A stretch of 64,000 nucleotides of DNA. Origin: Posidonia oceanica (taxonomy: Eukaryota; Streptophyta; Magnoliopsida; Alismatales; Posidoniaceae). Position 1 is the first letter of the stretch. Each line of letters opens with the position of its first letter. The stretch covers positions 15,766,001 to 15,830,000 of the forward strand of contig JAZBRS010000049.1 in the NCBI GenBank assembly GCA_037176725.1, given 5' to 3'. The notes under the pieces were generated by a model. That model was not told the origin of the DNA. It was given only the letters and a program-made list of their open reading frames with translations, and searched no databases. Below, piece by piece: positions 42,259 through 53,857 of the stretch. The position numbers and the translations under genes were made by a program.

Positions 42259-43417
42259 GCAGTACTTGGGCTTTCGCCTTGGCCTTCTCGCCTCTTGCTT
42301 TGGTGTTTTGCTTGCCTTTTGCTCCCGCCTGCTTTACCTGCTTACCTGCTTGCTTATTTATTTACCTGCTTTATGCCATGATTGCCTGCGCTGCTCCATT
42401 TGCTTGCATCACATGTCTAAATACTTGCTTGGCACACCATGCATGCCTTTTGAATGATGAATGCTTCCTTTTACACCAATGCAATGTCACTGCACCTGCA
42501 CATGCTATGCATACCTACTTTTTGCTATGATAAGTGTTTTTCTTTCACTATCATGCTCACCCACACATACACATGCCATGCCCACGCCTTTTGTTGTGAT
42601 GTGTGTTGTCTGCTTGCCATGTTTGGGTGATTTTCTTCTCCTTCTGCATTAAGCCTAAGGACAATTAGAGACTAATTGCTTCCCCCATGGCTAATTAAAA
42701 ACAGCAAGTAAAAAGAACTTCTAGGAGCAACTAGAGACTGCAAACTCACCTGCACCCCCTTGAGTTAATAAAATACGCAAGATAAAACGCGAAGCATTTG
42801 CATAAAGCATCATATAGGGCATGCATTCTTCTCATCTGAGTCCACCTACAGTTTGAGAAGAATAGTCCCGGTCTCTTGCCCCCAACGCTTTGGCATGGCG
42901 TAAGTAGATCGGTCTGTCCCCCCTTGTCAGGGGGCCGCGTCGGTGCTAGTAGAGGGTACCACCCATGCTTCTGGCAGGGTCAAGGCCACCTACACACCAC
43001 TATGTCACCACCTGAGCTTTGGGCCAGGTTTAAGACGTGGGACCTACTTTTTTCTAGTCTGAGTCGGCGACCCGTACACCCCTGAGCGTCCGAAGTAGAC
43101 TGCCTACTAGGACACCCTAGATTGGTGAGGGAGAGCATGCTAGAAAGCATACATCTGCATTCATATCATACACTAACACATTTGCTTTTACTTTCGGGTT
43201 CTAACCCCTTGATTTTTGTTTGCCTTTCGCGCAGAGGTCCGTCAGCGAGTTCCTTAGCTGGAGCTTGAGTGCCTTCTTTTGTTGATGCCCCTGCTGCGAC
43301 CCCTGCTTCTGATCATCCCCCCTTCCGAGCTATCTCGCCTTTGCGAACATAGCTCCTCCTAGGAATTGCCCTCTTGCTTCTACCTGTAGCCCTGTGATCA
43401 CCCGTTCTCAGTCAGCG
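42259..43417 (+). other. E12 leader
   Basis: About 1.16 kb, non-coding, with the shared leader core (42838-42975). A splice acceptor, a T-rich run ending TTTCGCGCAG at 43234, lies before gag. Short ORFs at 42183-42652 lie across the LTR end and leader and have no domain. Confidence 0.78.
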
Positions 43418-46400
43418 ATGGCCCAGTTTGTTGGTGACTCCCAGGTCCCTGTTGCGCCGGAGGTGGCCCCTCTTTTGGTCCCTTCGGCTCCTGCATTGAC
43501 TCCTTTTGTGCCAGCATCTCCTTCTTTGGTACAGCTGCTGCCTTCTTATTCTGTGGGGCAGTGGCAGGCTCCACCGGACCCGGTTGCCGAGAATGTCTTG
43601 GTAACCGCCGCCCGCGCTCTGGAGACACCGCTGACTCCTCCTCCTCAGGGTGATGTCACTTTTGGCACTAACCCTGCTGCGGCGAATTACGCCTTAGGAC
43701 CTTCGCCTCTTGGACAATTTGTGTCCCAGCTGCTTGATTCTGGTCCTCTGCCGGTCCTGCAACTCAGCATACCTACTGACGGGTCCCCTGATATGCAGTA
43801 CCAGTAGCTGATGGAGACTGCCCAGAGACTGCAGGGCATGGCTCTATCTCTCCGCCCTTCATTTATTCCTGCTGCTCCCGAGGCTCCGCTGCAACCTGCT
43901 CTCGCGTCGCAGGCATTTCCTTCTGCTCCCCTGCCTAGACCACTGCCTCAGCTACTCACTGCTCAGGTGATGGGGGCCCAGCTTCCGCCTCCTGCATATG
44001 CACAACACCAAGCACAGCATCCTCCTCCAGCACCTGGTGGTCAGTCCGTAGGACTGATCGGAGCGCAGCATCCCTCTGGCCCGCAGCCCGGCACCGTGCC
44101 AGTGCAGCAGCTGACGCTCCAGCACTCTGCATCACCTACTGCTCAGCATGCTAGTTATACATACCCCCTGCATCAGCAATACCCCACCCCAGCATACATA
44201 CCTGCACACACAACACACCCGCATGGATACGCCGCCCATCCCGTCGCTCCACCAGGCGATGTGATGGTTGACCTAGAGGAGCACCTCAGTGCATCTTATG
44301 CGGCGTATGTGGCCCCTGCCCCTGCTGTACCACCTCCTTTGGCAGCAGCTCCAGACTCTAGCGATGACAGACTCACCATTCTAGAGAAAGCACTTCGACA
44401 AGTGCAGGGTACAGACCACCAGTCTTGCCAATTCCGGGACCTCTGTTATTTCTCAAAGGCGGTACTCCCCTCGAAGTTCCGCATCCCGGTATTTGAAAAA
44501 TACAATGGTAGAGGCTGCCCAATTGCACATCTGAAGGTGTACTGCGGAGATCTCGTTTAGCTCCAGGCTGATGAGAGGTTGCTAATCTGTTTGTTCCAGA
44601 AAAGTCTAAGTGGCTCTGTGCTCAAGTGGTTCCCCTCACTTGATATGGCCAGCATAAAGATGTGGAATGACCTCAGCCAGGCATTCCTGGGACAATACTC
44701 CTTCAACTTGGACCTGGTCCCTAAGCGCGCGGACCTGGTTGCATTAAAGCAAAACCCCGGTGAGCCGTTCGGGGAGTATGTCGGCCGCTGGCGCGCACTC
44801 GCTTCATAGGTTCGAGACGGACCCTCTGATGAGGAGTCCCTCGAGATTGTGATTGGGGGTGCGCAGCCTGCTATCGGGGCTCTGCTCAGCATTCAACCTG
44901 TCGTAACCTTCTCTGCACTGATCTGGGCTGGCACCCGCGTGGAGAGTTCGCTACGGAGTGGAAACTTCCCGACGCTCTCTGCGTTTGCCAAGCAGGCCAC
45001 CGCCAGCAGCAACAACAACAACTCCAGTAGCAACACCAGCAGCAATAGCAGTGGTACCAGCAACTGGCCCAAGAAGAAGGACTCACCGAAGCCTGCTGTT
45101 GCCTACGTCGACCCCATGCCTGTGCCTGTTCAGCTGGCAGTTTGGCCTCCCCCGCATCAAGTAATCTATGCACCAGCACCTAGAGCACCTCCCACACCAC
45201 AAATCACCACCACCGCCCAACCGTGTATCCTACTGCATCGGTCCGACAAGCGCAACCCCAGGGGCCAAGGCAGCCACGGCGTTAATTCACCCCACTGGTG
45301 GAGCCGCTAACCGCCATCCTCCCCAAGGTTGCGACATTTCTGAGGTTTCCCGAGGCACGCCCTTTGCCAAATCCACTTTCGCATTGGCATAAGGCGTACC
45401 TTTTTTGCGACTTTCATCGAGCCCCCAGGCACTCGACGAACAGTTGCCTCACTCTGCAGGACGCCATCCAGAATCTGATCGAGTTGGGAACGATTTCGAT
45501 CCACACGCACAAGGCACCTTCTTCTGTTCCTCCATCAGCATTAGCACCCCCTCATCCCAGCATTGTCCACCAGCCCCTCCCAGAGCATCCCAATCCGGGA
45601 GGCGCGGGGACCTCGAGAATCTACTCTCTCTCTCCCTCTGGGCCTGCTACGTCTGTAGTAGACCCCTCTGAGCTCATTCATGATGTCTTGGAGCCCTTCC
45701 CTTTAGCTCTGTATCGTGCTGCCGTTGCCGGCTCCGAGTTGGGAGTCCATATGATCTGACCGTGTGCCAGGCCGGGGCGCTCCGCCGCTCGCCCTACCAT
45801 GCATCCTCAGGCCCCTGCTCCTGTATACCTTCAAGCCAGACCTCAGGCCTAGACCCCAGCCTCCTATCTAGGTAGGCCCCAAGTCAGCCTGTTAGCTTGG
45901 TCCCAGCTAGGGCCTCCAGCAACCTACCAATACCAGCAACCCTCGCCCTATTACCCAGCCAACCCTCTGGTAGCCCCTCTTGTGCTCGAAGCACGGGCCC
46001 CTACGGTTATTGACTTAACCTGGGATCCCCATCGCGTACCCTATGGCTACGCCACAGAAACGTATGCAGAAGTCACGCAGTCGGGGAGGGTATACCGGCT
46101 CGCAACACCGGTGGTAAGGCCCAGCCATCCAGCACCCGCTGCACCTCCACCAGCAAGCCAGCCAGCAGCACCCCTACCCGTTAGCCAGCCCACAGCACAC
46201 CCAGCATTAGGCCAACCCCCTGCACCTAGCCTGGTAGAGCCAACTCCCAAAGCCCCCCTCCTATTGCTAGAAAGCCGTACCACAAAACTGACATCACTTC
46301 CCAGCTTAGGAGGGTTAAAGCCGATATATCCATTTGGGACCTTATCCACTCCTCTTCTGAACACCGTGAGGCTTTTCTCCGAGTGTTCCAAGCTGCCCGT

Positions 46401-46430
46401 GTGTCCCAAGCCATAGAGCCTGCGGCCTTA
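43418..46430 (+). pseudogene. gag: E12 gag, with stops and frameshifts
   Basis: Start ATG at 43418 (SAMAQF-type). In-frame stops are TAG at 43805, 44558, 44807 and 45850 and TGA at 45757; frameshifts lie near 45290 and 46240. The Pro/Gln/Ala-rich N-terminus (to about 44330) is followed by the capsid-like domain (FRDLCYF, YNGRGCP, LKWF, FGEYVGRW; 44430-44800), Asn/Ser-rich and Pro-rich linkers, and a knuckle-like CDFHRAPRHSTNSC (about 45408-45449). A Pro-rich linker leads to the protease. Gag would form particles in the cytoplasm. The TAG positions coincide with CAG in sister copies. Confidence 0.9.
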
Positions 46431-46436
46431 TAGAGC

Positions 46437-47117
46437 ATGGTTGGCGTTATCGCGGAGCCGCAGATCATCTCTTTCACAAGCGATGAGTTGCCTCCGGCTG
46501 GGATTAATCATAACCAACCCTTGTTTGTCACGGTGCAATACAAAAACTTTCGCATTCCGCTATCGCTGGTTGATAACGGGTCAGGCCTTAATGTCTGTCC
46601 GTTGCGCACTGCAACCAGGCTCGGATTCAAAGCCGAGGATATCACTCCGATGATAAAGGGAATGACAGCTTTTGACAATACGCACCATGACGCTTTAGGG
46701 ATTCTAATTATTCCTTTGATCATTGGCCCGGTCACCTTCGATGTGGAGTTCTACATTGTTGACTTGGAGCCTAACTTTAATTTCCTACTTGGGCGCCCTT
46801 GGCTGCACAAGCATCAGGTCATCCCCTCGACCCTCCATCGCATGATCAAGTTTCGCCACGGCGGCAATGTTATCGTTGTGATGGCGGAAAACTTCGAGAA
46901 GGAGCGGATCGAGGCGGTTGCACCCATCTCTTCGCATACAATCCCTTTTGACCCTGAACTTTCAGCTGCTTTGTATCGAGTTAATCGGTGTGAGCTGGTT
47001 AGCTTGGTACCTGATCTTGAACGTGTCAACTCCTTGGCCGTTCATAGCAACCCCTTCCGGATGGTCGAAAATGTCTGTCACAGATGGGGCTATGTCAAAG
47101 GAGCGCCGCTCGGGTGA
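46437..47117 (+). pseudogene. E12 aspartic protease domain (open frame)
   Basis: The 226-residue open frame contains the retropepsin active-site motif DNGSG at 46572-46586, preceded by hydrophobic LSLV. Further on it has FYIVDLEPNFNFLLGRPWLH, the second conserved block of Tat/Ogre proteases. The frame is opened on the left by a TAG at 46431 and closed by a TGA at 47115, both decay stops rather than real ends, because the same frame continues past them. The protease would cleave the gag-pol polyprotein. Confidence 0.9.
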
Positions 47118-49166
47118 TATGGCAAGGGAATCGCTGAGCCAGTCCAAGCAGCAGAGCGAAGAGAGTTTGAAGGCCTTGGATATGATCTACAGTCCAGTAA
47201 AGACAGATGCATGCTGCCTATGGATCAGAGGATGGCCATCCCACAGGACCTCACTATCTTCACCAGTGCAGGTATCCTAGAATCCAACAGCAGTGAAGGC
47301 TCAGCGCAACAGGCGCTATGCCCGAGTTCTCAACTGCTAGAAGAAGAATGGGTCTGCATCGAGGACTATTACTCAGATGAAGAGGAGTTTGGTATAGTTG
47401 AGGTAGCCCCAACCAGTAGCGAGGGCTAGCTCAGCGCGACTGCATCCCGGTCAGTTTGCTTAGCACTTACCAATGAAACAGCAGAATTGGAGAGCCTTGG
47501 GGCGAGGCTGACAGTTTCCCCTCTTCCTGCAGCATCACCAAAGTCGCCGACAGTCGCAGCTGCAGCACTAGAACCAAAAGCACGCCCTCCGGCGTTATCC
47601 AGCAGTCAGGCTGTGACTGCAGACGCACCAGCATGGAAATCACTTTCTCAGGCGACACAGTTAGGCGGATCAGGCGACAGCGTGACTCAGCCTGCATCAT
47701 TGACAGCGCCACAAGCATGCCGGGCGGCTCTGTCAGGCACACCGCTGTCAGCCTCAGCAGATCTTGCTATGCAGAAGATTCTCGCTGCTGCTACCGGGAG
47801 ACCACCACTGCCACCCACGGGCACCGGCGTTTCATCCCCAAGCATGGCGGCCCAGCCATTGGCTCCTCAGAAGAGCAGTTGTGCCTCCCCGCCAGCACCA
47901 GCAGTGATCCTGGCAGCATATCCAGCAGCAGCAAAGTAGATGCCCCAAGTAGCAGAAAGCCCAGCAGTCGAGCCAGGGCCGGCCGCAAGTCCGGCAGTCG
48001 CTTACTACGTCGACTCACCCTCGGATGAGGAGGCAGAAGCGGCTACTAATGCTTAGATTGATTTCTCTATGGGAGACTTGGAGCAGTTATTCCAGGAGCA
48101 GCTCGCGTCACTGGCACAGGACGTGGCTGAGCATGAGATTGCACAGAAGAAGGGGAAGGCCGTGGCTACGGATCCCTCTATCATGGTCCTAGAGGAAGAT
48201 CTAGCGCGTGAGACACCCGTCAGACCAGATAAGCTGATCACCCTGTAGCTAGGGGGTGGGTCTCGATGGTTTGTGCAGCGCATGCCACACTTGAGCAATG
48301 CAGCAGGCGGCAGCACCCTGATTAGCTGTCGGCCTAATATACCCTTGGCGAGCGTGCTAGAGCATGCAGATGCAATAGCACAGTAGATATCAGCGGCATT
48401 AGCACCACAAGCAACACCAGTAGCACAACGAGCAGTAGTGGTACAACATGCAGAATCCCATGCAGAGCCCCATGCAGAGCACCATGCAGAGCAACATGCA
48501 GAAGTAGGAGAGTCCCATGCAGAGTCCCATGCAGAGCCCCATGCAGTAGAGGTAGAGCAACATGTAGTAGATGTAGAGCACCATGCAGTAGTAGTAGAGC
48601 AACATGCACCAGTAGCTGCAAAGCAATATGCACAAGTAGCGGCAGTACAACATGCATCGGTAGCAGCACAGCATGCACAGGTAACAACATGGCAAACACC
48701 AGCAGCACAGCAGCAAGCAGCAGCATATGCAGCCCCCACACAGCAGGCAGTAGCACAGTTAGCCTCAGTACAGCCAGCAGTAGCAGAATTAACAGAATCA
48801 GTAGGGTCAGAGCAGGTAGAACCAGCTGAGGAGCTTGCCAGGACAGAAGTCGCGCGCCGAGGGTACAAAAACACTCGGGTTTGCGTGACCATCCTGAAGC
48901 GTCACCAGGGCCAAGCAGTGGAACACTTGCACTCCTTCGATATCTCAGACCCCACCTTTGAGAAGGAGATCCTCTCGGAACTTATTGCATATGGAGAGGA
49001 GGATGATGCAGGTGAAGATGAGAATGATGAACCATCAGCTGAGTTTCGGCCCTACGACGACGATCCAGAAGGCCCCAACCTCCATGTCGAAGAAGAGACA
49101 GAGGTTGTCAACATTGGCACAGCAGAAGAAGTCAGAGAGGTCCGTATTAGCGCCCGTCTGTCGCTC
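47118..49166 (+). pseudogene. E12 linker between protease and reverse transcriptase, with HAE-type repeats
   Basis: The frame of the protease continues for about 2 kb with stops TAG at 47427, 47937, 48054, 48246 and 48384 and then TAG at 49167. Composition is Ala/Ser/Pro/Gln-rich. From 48447 to about 48610 it encodes His-Ala-Glu repeats from a CATGCAGAG-type DNA repeat, followed by a Gln/Ala-rich stretch and an acidic segment (about 48990-49130) before the reverse transcriptase. Ogre elements have a long spacer, sometimes an intron, at this place; I see no clear splice pair here. Function unknown. Confidence 0.75.
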
Positions 49167-50213
49167 TAGGCTAGAGCGGAATTCATCGCATTCTTGAAGG
49201 AGTATGCGGATGTCTTTGCCTGGAGCTACGAGGATATGGTTGGCCTCGACATTGAGATAATTGTGCACAACCTACCTTTGGACCTAAATGCAAGGTCAGT
49301 AAAGCAAAAGCTAAGGCGATGGCGACCGCAGTGGCTACTTATGATCAAAGAAGAGATCATGAAGCAGCACGGTGTTAACTTCCTCAAGGTCGTCCTTTAC
49401 CCTGTGTGGCTTGCAAATGCCGTCCCTGTGCCCAAGAAAGACGGATGAGTCCACATGTGCATCGATTATCGGGACCTGAACAAGGCGAGTCCCAAGGATG
49501 ATTTTCCACCGCCGCACATTGACATCCTAGTCGACAACACTACAGGACACAAGATGCTCTCTTTTATGGACGACTTCTCTGGCTATAATCAAATCAGAAT
49601 GGCAGAGGAGGATATGGAGAAAACATCATTTATCACCCCTTAAGGTGTCTTCTGCTATCAAGTTATGCCATTTGGGTTGAAGAATGCTGGCGCAACCTAT
49701 CAGAGGGCCATGACTGCACTTTTCCACGACCTCATGCATCAAGAAGTTGAGGTATACGTGGATGATATGATTGCCAAGACGAAAGAGCCTGAGGATCAGC
49801 TTGCCTGCTTAAGGAAGCTCTTTGACCGTCTGCGAAAGTACAAGCTACGCCTTAACCCCAGCAAATGCGTATTTGGGGTATCTTCTGGCAAGCTCCTAGG
49901 CTACATTGTTAGTTAGAGGGGGATTGAAGTGGACCCGATGAAGGCAAAAGCTATCGTGGACATGCCACCCCCCAAGACAGAGAAAGAGGTCCGAGGCCTG
50001 CTCGGACGCCTGCAGTATATCAGTTGGTTCATTGCACAGCTCACGCCTATATGCGAACCGATCTTCAAGCTCCTGAAGAAGAATGCACAGATCAGTTGGA
50101 GCGAAGAGTGCCAGGCCGCCCTCGACAAAATCAAGCAGCTTCTGACCAAGCCTCCTGTGTTGGTCCCTCCCACGTTTGGGAGACCTCTGCTTCTCTACCT
50201 CTCTACCACTTAG
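49167..50213 (+). pseudogene. pol: E12 reverse transcriptase domain
   Basis: A Ty3/gypsy reverse transcriptase in the same frame as the protease. Seen in order: VFAWSYEDM entry segment (about 49210), AVPVPKKDG, the CIDYRDLNKASPKDDFP block (about 49458-49508), FMDDFSGYNQI (first catalytic Asp region, about 49564), MPFGLKNAGATYQRAM (49665), YVDD catalytic motif (49755-49766) and KCVFGVSSGKLLGYIVS. In-frame stops: TAG 49167, TGA 49446, TAA 49641, TAG 49914, TAG 50211. There is no frameshift. It copies element RNA into DNA inside the particle. Confidence 0.95.
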
Positions 50214-50620
50214 CATTCCGTGGGCGCCGTCTTGGGCCAGCATGATGAATCTGGTAGAAAGGAGAATGCAATTTATTACCTGAGCAAGAAATTCAATGAT
50301 TGCGAAGCCAGGTATAGCACAATGGAGAAGACCTGCTTATCCCTCTTCTGGGCTGCACAGAAGCTGAGGCACTATATGATGGTGTATCCAGTCCAGCTCC
50401 TATGCCGACATGACCCCATCAAGTTCCTCTTTCAGAAGCCAGCAATGGTAGGCAGATGCGTCAAGTGGCAAGTGTTGTTGTCTCAGTACAACATCACCTT
50501 TGTCACGCAGCGAGCCATGAAGGGCCAAGCCATGGCAGATCACCTTGCGGACTTTCTTTTGCCCAAATACCAGCCTCTCCAGACGCAGTTCCCGGACGAG
50601 GACATCCATTTTGCAATGGA
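50214..50620 (+). pseudogene. E12 first RNase H domain (gypsy type)
   Basis: Directly follows the reverse transcriptase in the same frame: VGAVLGQHD, YYLSKKFNDCEARYSTMEK and FQKPAMVGRCVKWQVLLSQ, with MADHLADF at the end. These are the standard blocks of the gypsy RNase H/connection region. It is open from 50214 to the TAG at 50730. It degrades the RNA strand of the RNA-DNA hybrid. Confidence 0.9.
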
Positions 50621-50639
50621 AGACGCTGAGGAGGACCTT

Positions 50640-51176
50640 GAAGACTTAGAGCATTGGCAGTTGTACTTTGATGGCATTGCCAACAAAAAGGGTCGAGGCA
50701 TAGGCGCGGTGTTGACTACGCCGCAGGGGTAGATGATCCCCTTTGCAAGGAAGCTGACCTTCAAGTGCACTAATAATGAAGCAGAATATGAAGCATGCAT
50801 TCTGGGATTGAAGGTCGCACTTGAGCACGAGGAGAACAAAGGATCCAAAATTAGTGCCATATCACGAACACCTGCTGAAGCTGATAGAACAGTTTGCAAG
50901 CATCCGCTTCTCGTATATGAACAGAGCAAGGAACGCATATGCAGATGCGTTGGCAACCTTGGCGTCCTGTCTCAGTATACCTGAGGACCGAGTAGTGGAT
51001 GTATCAGTTACATGCATGGAGCAGCCCGCGCATTGTATGAGCATAGAGGAGGCAGATTCAGCAGAAGAGCAAGCTTGGTACTGCGACATTAAAGCATTCC
51101 TTGAGTCTGGCAGTCACCCGCCTGGCACCTCAGTGGCAGATAAAAGAACTTTGGCGCGTCTGGCGTCAAGTATGTA
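50640..51176 (+). pseudogene. E12 second, archaeal-type RNase H (Tat-clade hallmark), damaged
   Basis: A second RNase H lies between the first RNase H and the integrase, as described for Tat-clade elements. Its HWQLYFDGIA (catalytic Asp codon at 50670) and NNEAEYEACILGL (catalytic Glu, about 50775-50800) are readable, and ADALATLAS near 50942 carries the last Asp. A TAG sits at 50730. Near 50825 a deletion with frameshift removes the segment where the usual GDS motif should be, and the frame returns only near 51165. The domain could not be active as it stands. Confidence 0.85.
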
Positions 51177-52315
51177 TTAGGGGCAGGGCAGCTTTACAGA
51201 AGATCGTACAGCCAAATGCTCCTGCGCTGCTTAAGCAAGTCAGAGGCCGACACCCTCATGCTCCAAGTTCATGTAGGGACTTGTGGTCCGCATATGAACG
51301 GAGTGCTGCTGGCCAAGAAGATAATGTTGCAAGGCTATTTCTGGTCAACTATGGAGGCGGACTGCTGCCAGTTTGTGCGTAGATGCCACAACTGCCAGAT
51401 CCATGGTAATCTTATGCACGCACTCCCGTAAGAACTGCACAGCATGTCCTCGCCATGGCCCTCTCCACCTGGAGGATGGATGTCATCGGCGCTATACACC
51501 CTGCAGCATCAAATGGTCATCGCTTCATCCTGGTAGCGATAGATTATTTCACTAAGTGGGTGGAGGCAGCCTCCTACAAGGCGGTCACAGCTGTGGTGAT
51601 AGAGAAGTTTATCAGAAATAACATTGTCACCTGATATGGGGTCCCGCATGCTATCATCTTTGACAATGGCTCCAACTTTATTGCAAATAGGATCGAGGAA
51701 TACCTGCAGAAGCATCAAATCAAGCATCATAGATCCTCACCGTATCGACCGTAGATGAATGGAGCAGTGGAGTCCGCCAACAAAAACATTGTGAAGATAT
51801 TGAAGAAGATGGCAGAAACTCACAAAGACTGGTATGATAAGCTCCCGTACGCACTCTGGGCGTACAGAACATCAGTGTAGACCTCTACAAGAGCTACCCC
51901 TTATTCGCTGGCATATGGCATGGAGGCAGTGCTGCCTGTCGAAGTAGAGATCCCTTCGTTGCGAATCCTGCGAGAAGCAGAACTGGAAGAAGCAGAATGG
52001 GTCGAGGACCGCTGCGCCCAGCTCAACCTGATTGATGAGCGCAGATTGCAAGCAATGCACAATGCTCGCTGCTACCAGAAGCGGATGGCAAGAGCATACC
52101 TGAAGAAGATGCGGCCCGGGAGCTTTCAGCCAGGAGACCTTGTCTTGCGAGCCATCCACCTACCAGACGGTCGAGGCAAATTCCGATCCAACTGGCGTGG
52201 CCCCTTTGTGGTCAAGCAAGCATTCTCAGGCGGCACAGCAATTCTTAAGGACATGGATCAGACTGGGTAGTCAGAGTCGGTCAATGCATGCTATCTCAAG
52301 AAGTACTATCAATAG
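51177..52315 (+). pseudogene. E12 integrase, with stops and a frameshift
   Basis: The zinc-binding domain has His codons at 51270 and 51291 and Cys codons at 51384 and 51393 (HHCC type). The catalytic core follows: YFTKWVEAA (about 51545), FDNGSNF (second Asp, about 51661) and the NGAVESANK block with the Glu near 51768. A C-terminal part with GDLVLR continues to a stop at 52313. There is no chromodomain. Breaks: TAA 51429, a one-base loss near 51465, TGA 51632, TAG 51752, TAG 51878, TAG 52268. The integrase would insert the cDNA and make the 5-bp duplications seen for E7 and E8. Confidence 0.92.
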
Positions 52316-53857
52316 CATGGCCCCAGCCTTGCAGAGCATTCTCTTCCCTCCTACCCTTTGCATCCTCTCTTACTTGTACATCCTCCCTGCATTCCTATCT
52401 TGTTCCCTTGCATTCCCGCACTCTCTGCATATATCCCTGCATTTCTATCTCTTTTAGCATATTTCAAGCAAAAAAAAAAAACAAAAAAACAAAAAAAAAT
52501 CCTCAGCAAAAATCATGCATTGCATCTGGCCCGACGATGAAATCGGATGTGCTGCCTGCTATGGAAGGAGTCTACTCTACCTCACCTGACACTACTTAGG
52601 CATCTTAGCTAGTGAGGGAGTCACCTTTCAACTGAGAACAGGCGAAACAACCAAACCCCCTAGGACTTGCACCTCCTGAGGGAGATAAAATGTTAGGGCG
52701 TGAGCAAATGTGAGCATAAGAGAATATGTCTGAGCATGGGCATAAAAGAAAAAGCAAATAGAAGGTGAAGGCAGAAGTAGGCCCTAGAGATAGAGGCATG
52801 TAGCATGACCCTGTCCCTTCGAATTGCTTCAGAGATGATCCATCACTTAGCACCTGGGAGCCCCAGATCCACTTCAAAACCCCGGCGCCCATTACCTCTA
52901 AGCCTGGGACAGCGGAAGCTTGCAAAAAAAAAGAGAGAAGGAAAGAAAAACGGCAAAAAAAAAGGAAGAAAAAAGAAGAGAGCAAAAGAAAAAAAAAGAA
53001 GCAAAAAGAGAGGAGTAAAAATAAAAAGCAACTCCAGAAAGAAAAAAGCAAGCAACGCAATCCCATCCCTTACCTGTCTTAGAGATGAGCAAAATTTGCG
53101 CTCGGGGAATCTGTAAACCCTGCAAAGCCTTCAAACCCAGCAAAGCCTCGCAAGTAGCTCCCCAGCTCCATCTAGGTGCCCATTGCCTCCAAGTTAGGGA
53201 TAGGGGAAACCTACATGCCTATGAGGGAGCAAAACGATGCAAAAGAGTAGGTGTAGGTCCTTGGGAGTTTGGTTTGGAGCCTGTCCTCACCACCCACCAC
53301 CCCGCACTGCAAATACCCCTTCCTTGAGCGCCACCAGCAAGTTAAGAGTTTGAGTAGAGTCCAGTGAGTCAGGAACCCCTCTCTTCCTCTGCAGCAGGCA
53401 TAAAGCACTCAATATGCTGAGGGCTACAGCATATAAGCAATCATGCATACATTTATAGCATCTATTGTAAACCATACACATCTCTCCGCATACTAAGCAT
53501 AAACCATGCATGCATGCATAGCATAAGTCCTTCCTTTTTTTCTATCTTCCTGCTCTGCAAAACTTGACCCGGCATTGAGGTAGTACTCCTATCAAGCATG
53601 TGCCGGCCTCCTTCAAGCTGCACTGGTCCAGAGCTCCGACCAACCACTGGCCCCAGCAGAACTGCCCTTGTCTGGATGTGTTTAAATATCTGCACTCTGA
53701 ATGCCAAATGTTAAAACTGCTAAACTGCAATGCTAGCCTCCAATTCTGCATCTTTATCTACCAAGTGTTGTATGCTTATGCCTGATCTGATGGAATGCAA
53801 CTCTGATTACAGGTACCTAAGCCTTCTGCGCCAGCAGCCTGCACTTACACTCCTACG
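52316..53857 (+). other. E12 region between integrase and the extra ORF
   Basis: Non-coding, with two A-rich/purine-rich runs (52468-52500 and 52920-53050). Parts match the minus strand of E10 (35360-36130), so this belongs to the element and is not host DNA. The ORFs at 52605-53143 come from the low-complexity runs. Confidence 0.6.

Noticed and set aside
43805..52270. Recoded TAG (read-through) as a normal feature of E12
   Set aside because: Sister copies and conserved motifs have CAG at these places, and TGA, TAA and frameshifts are also present, so decay explains it better.
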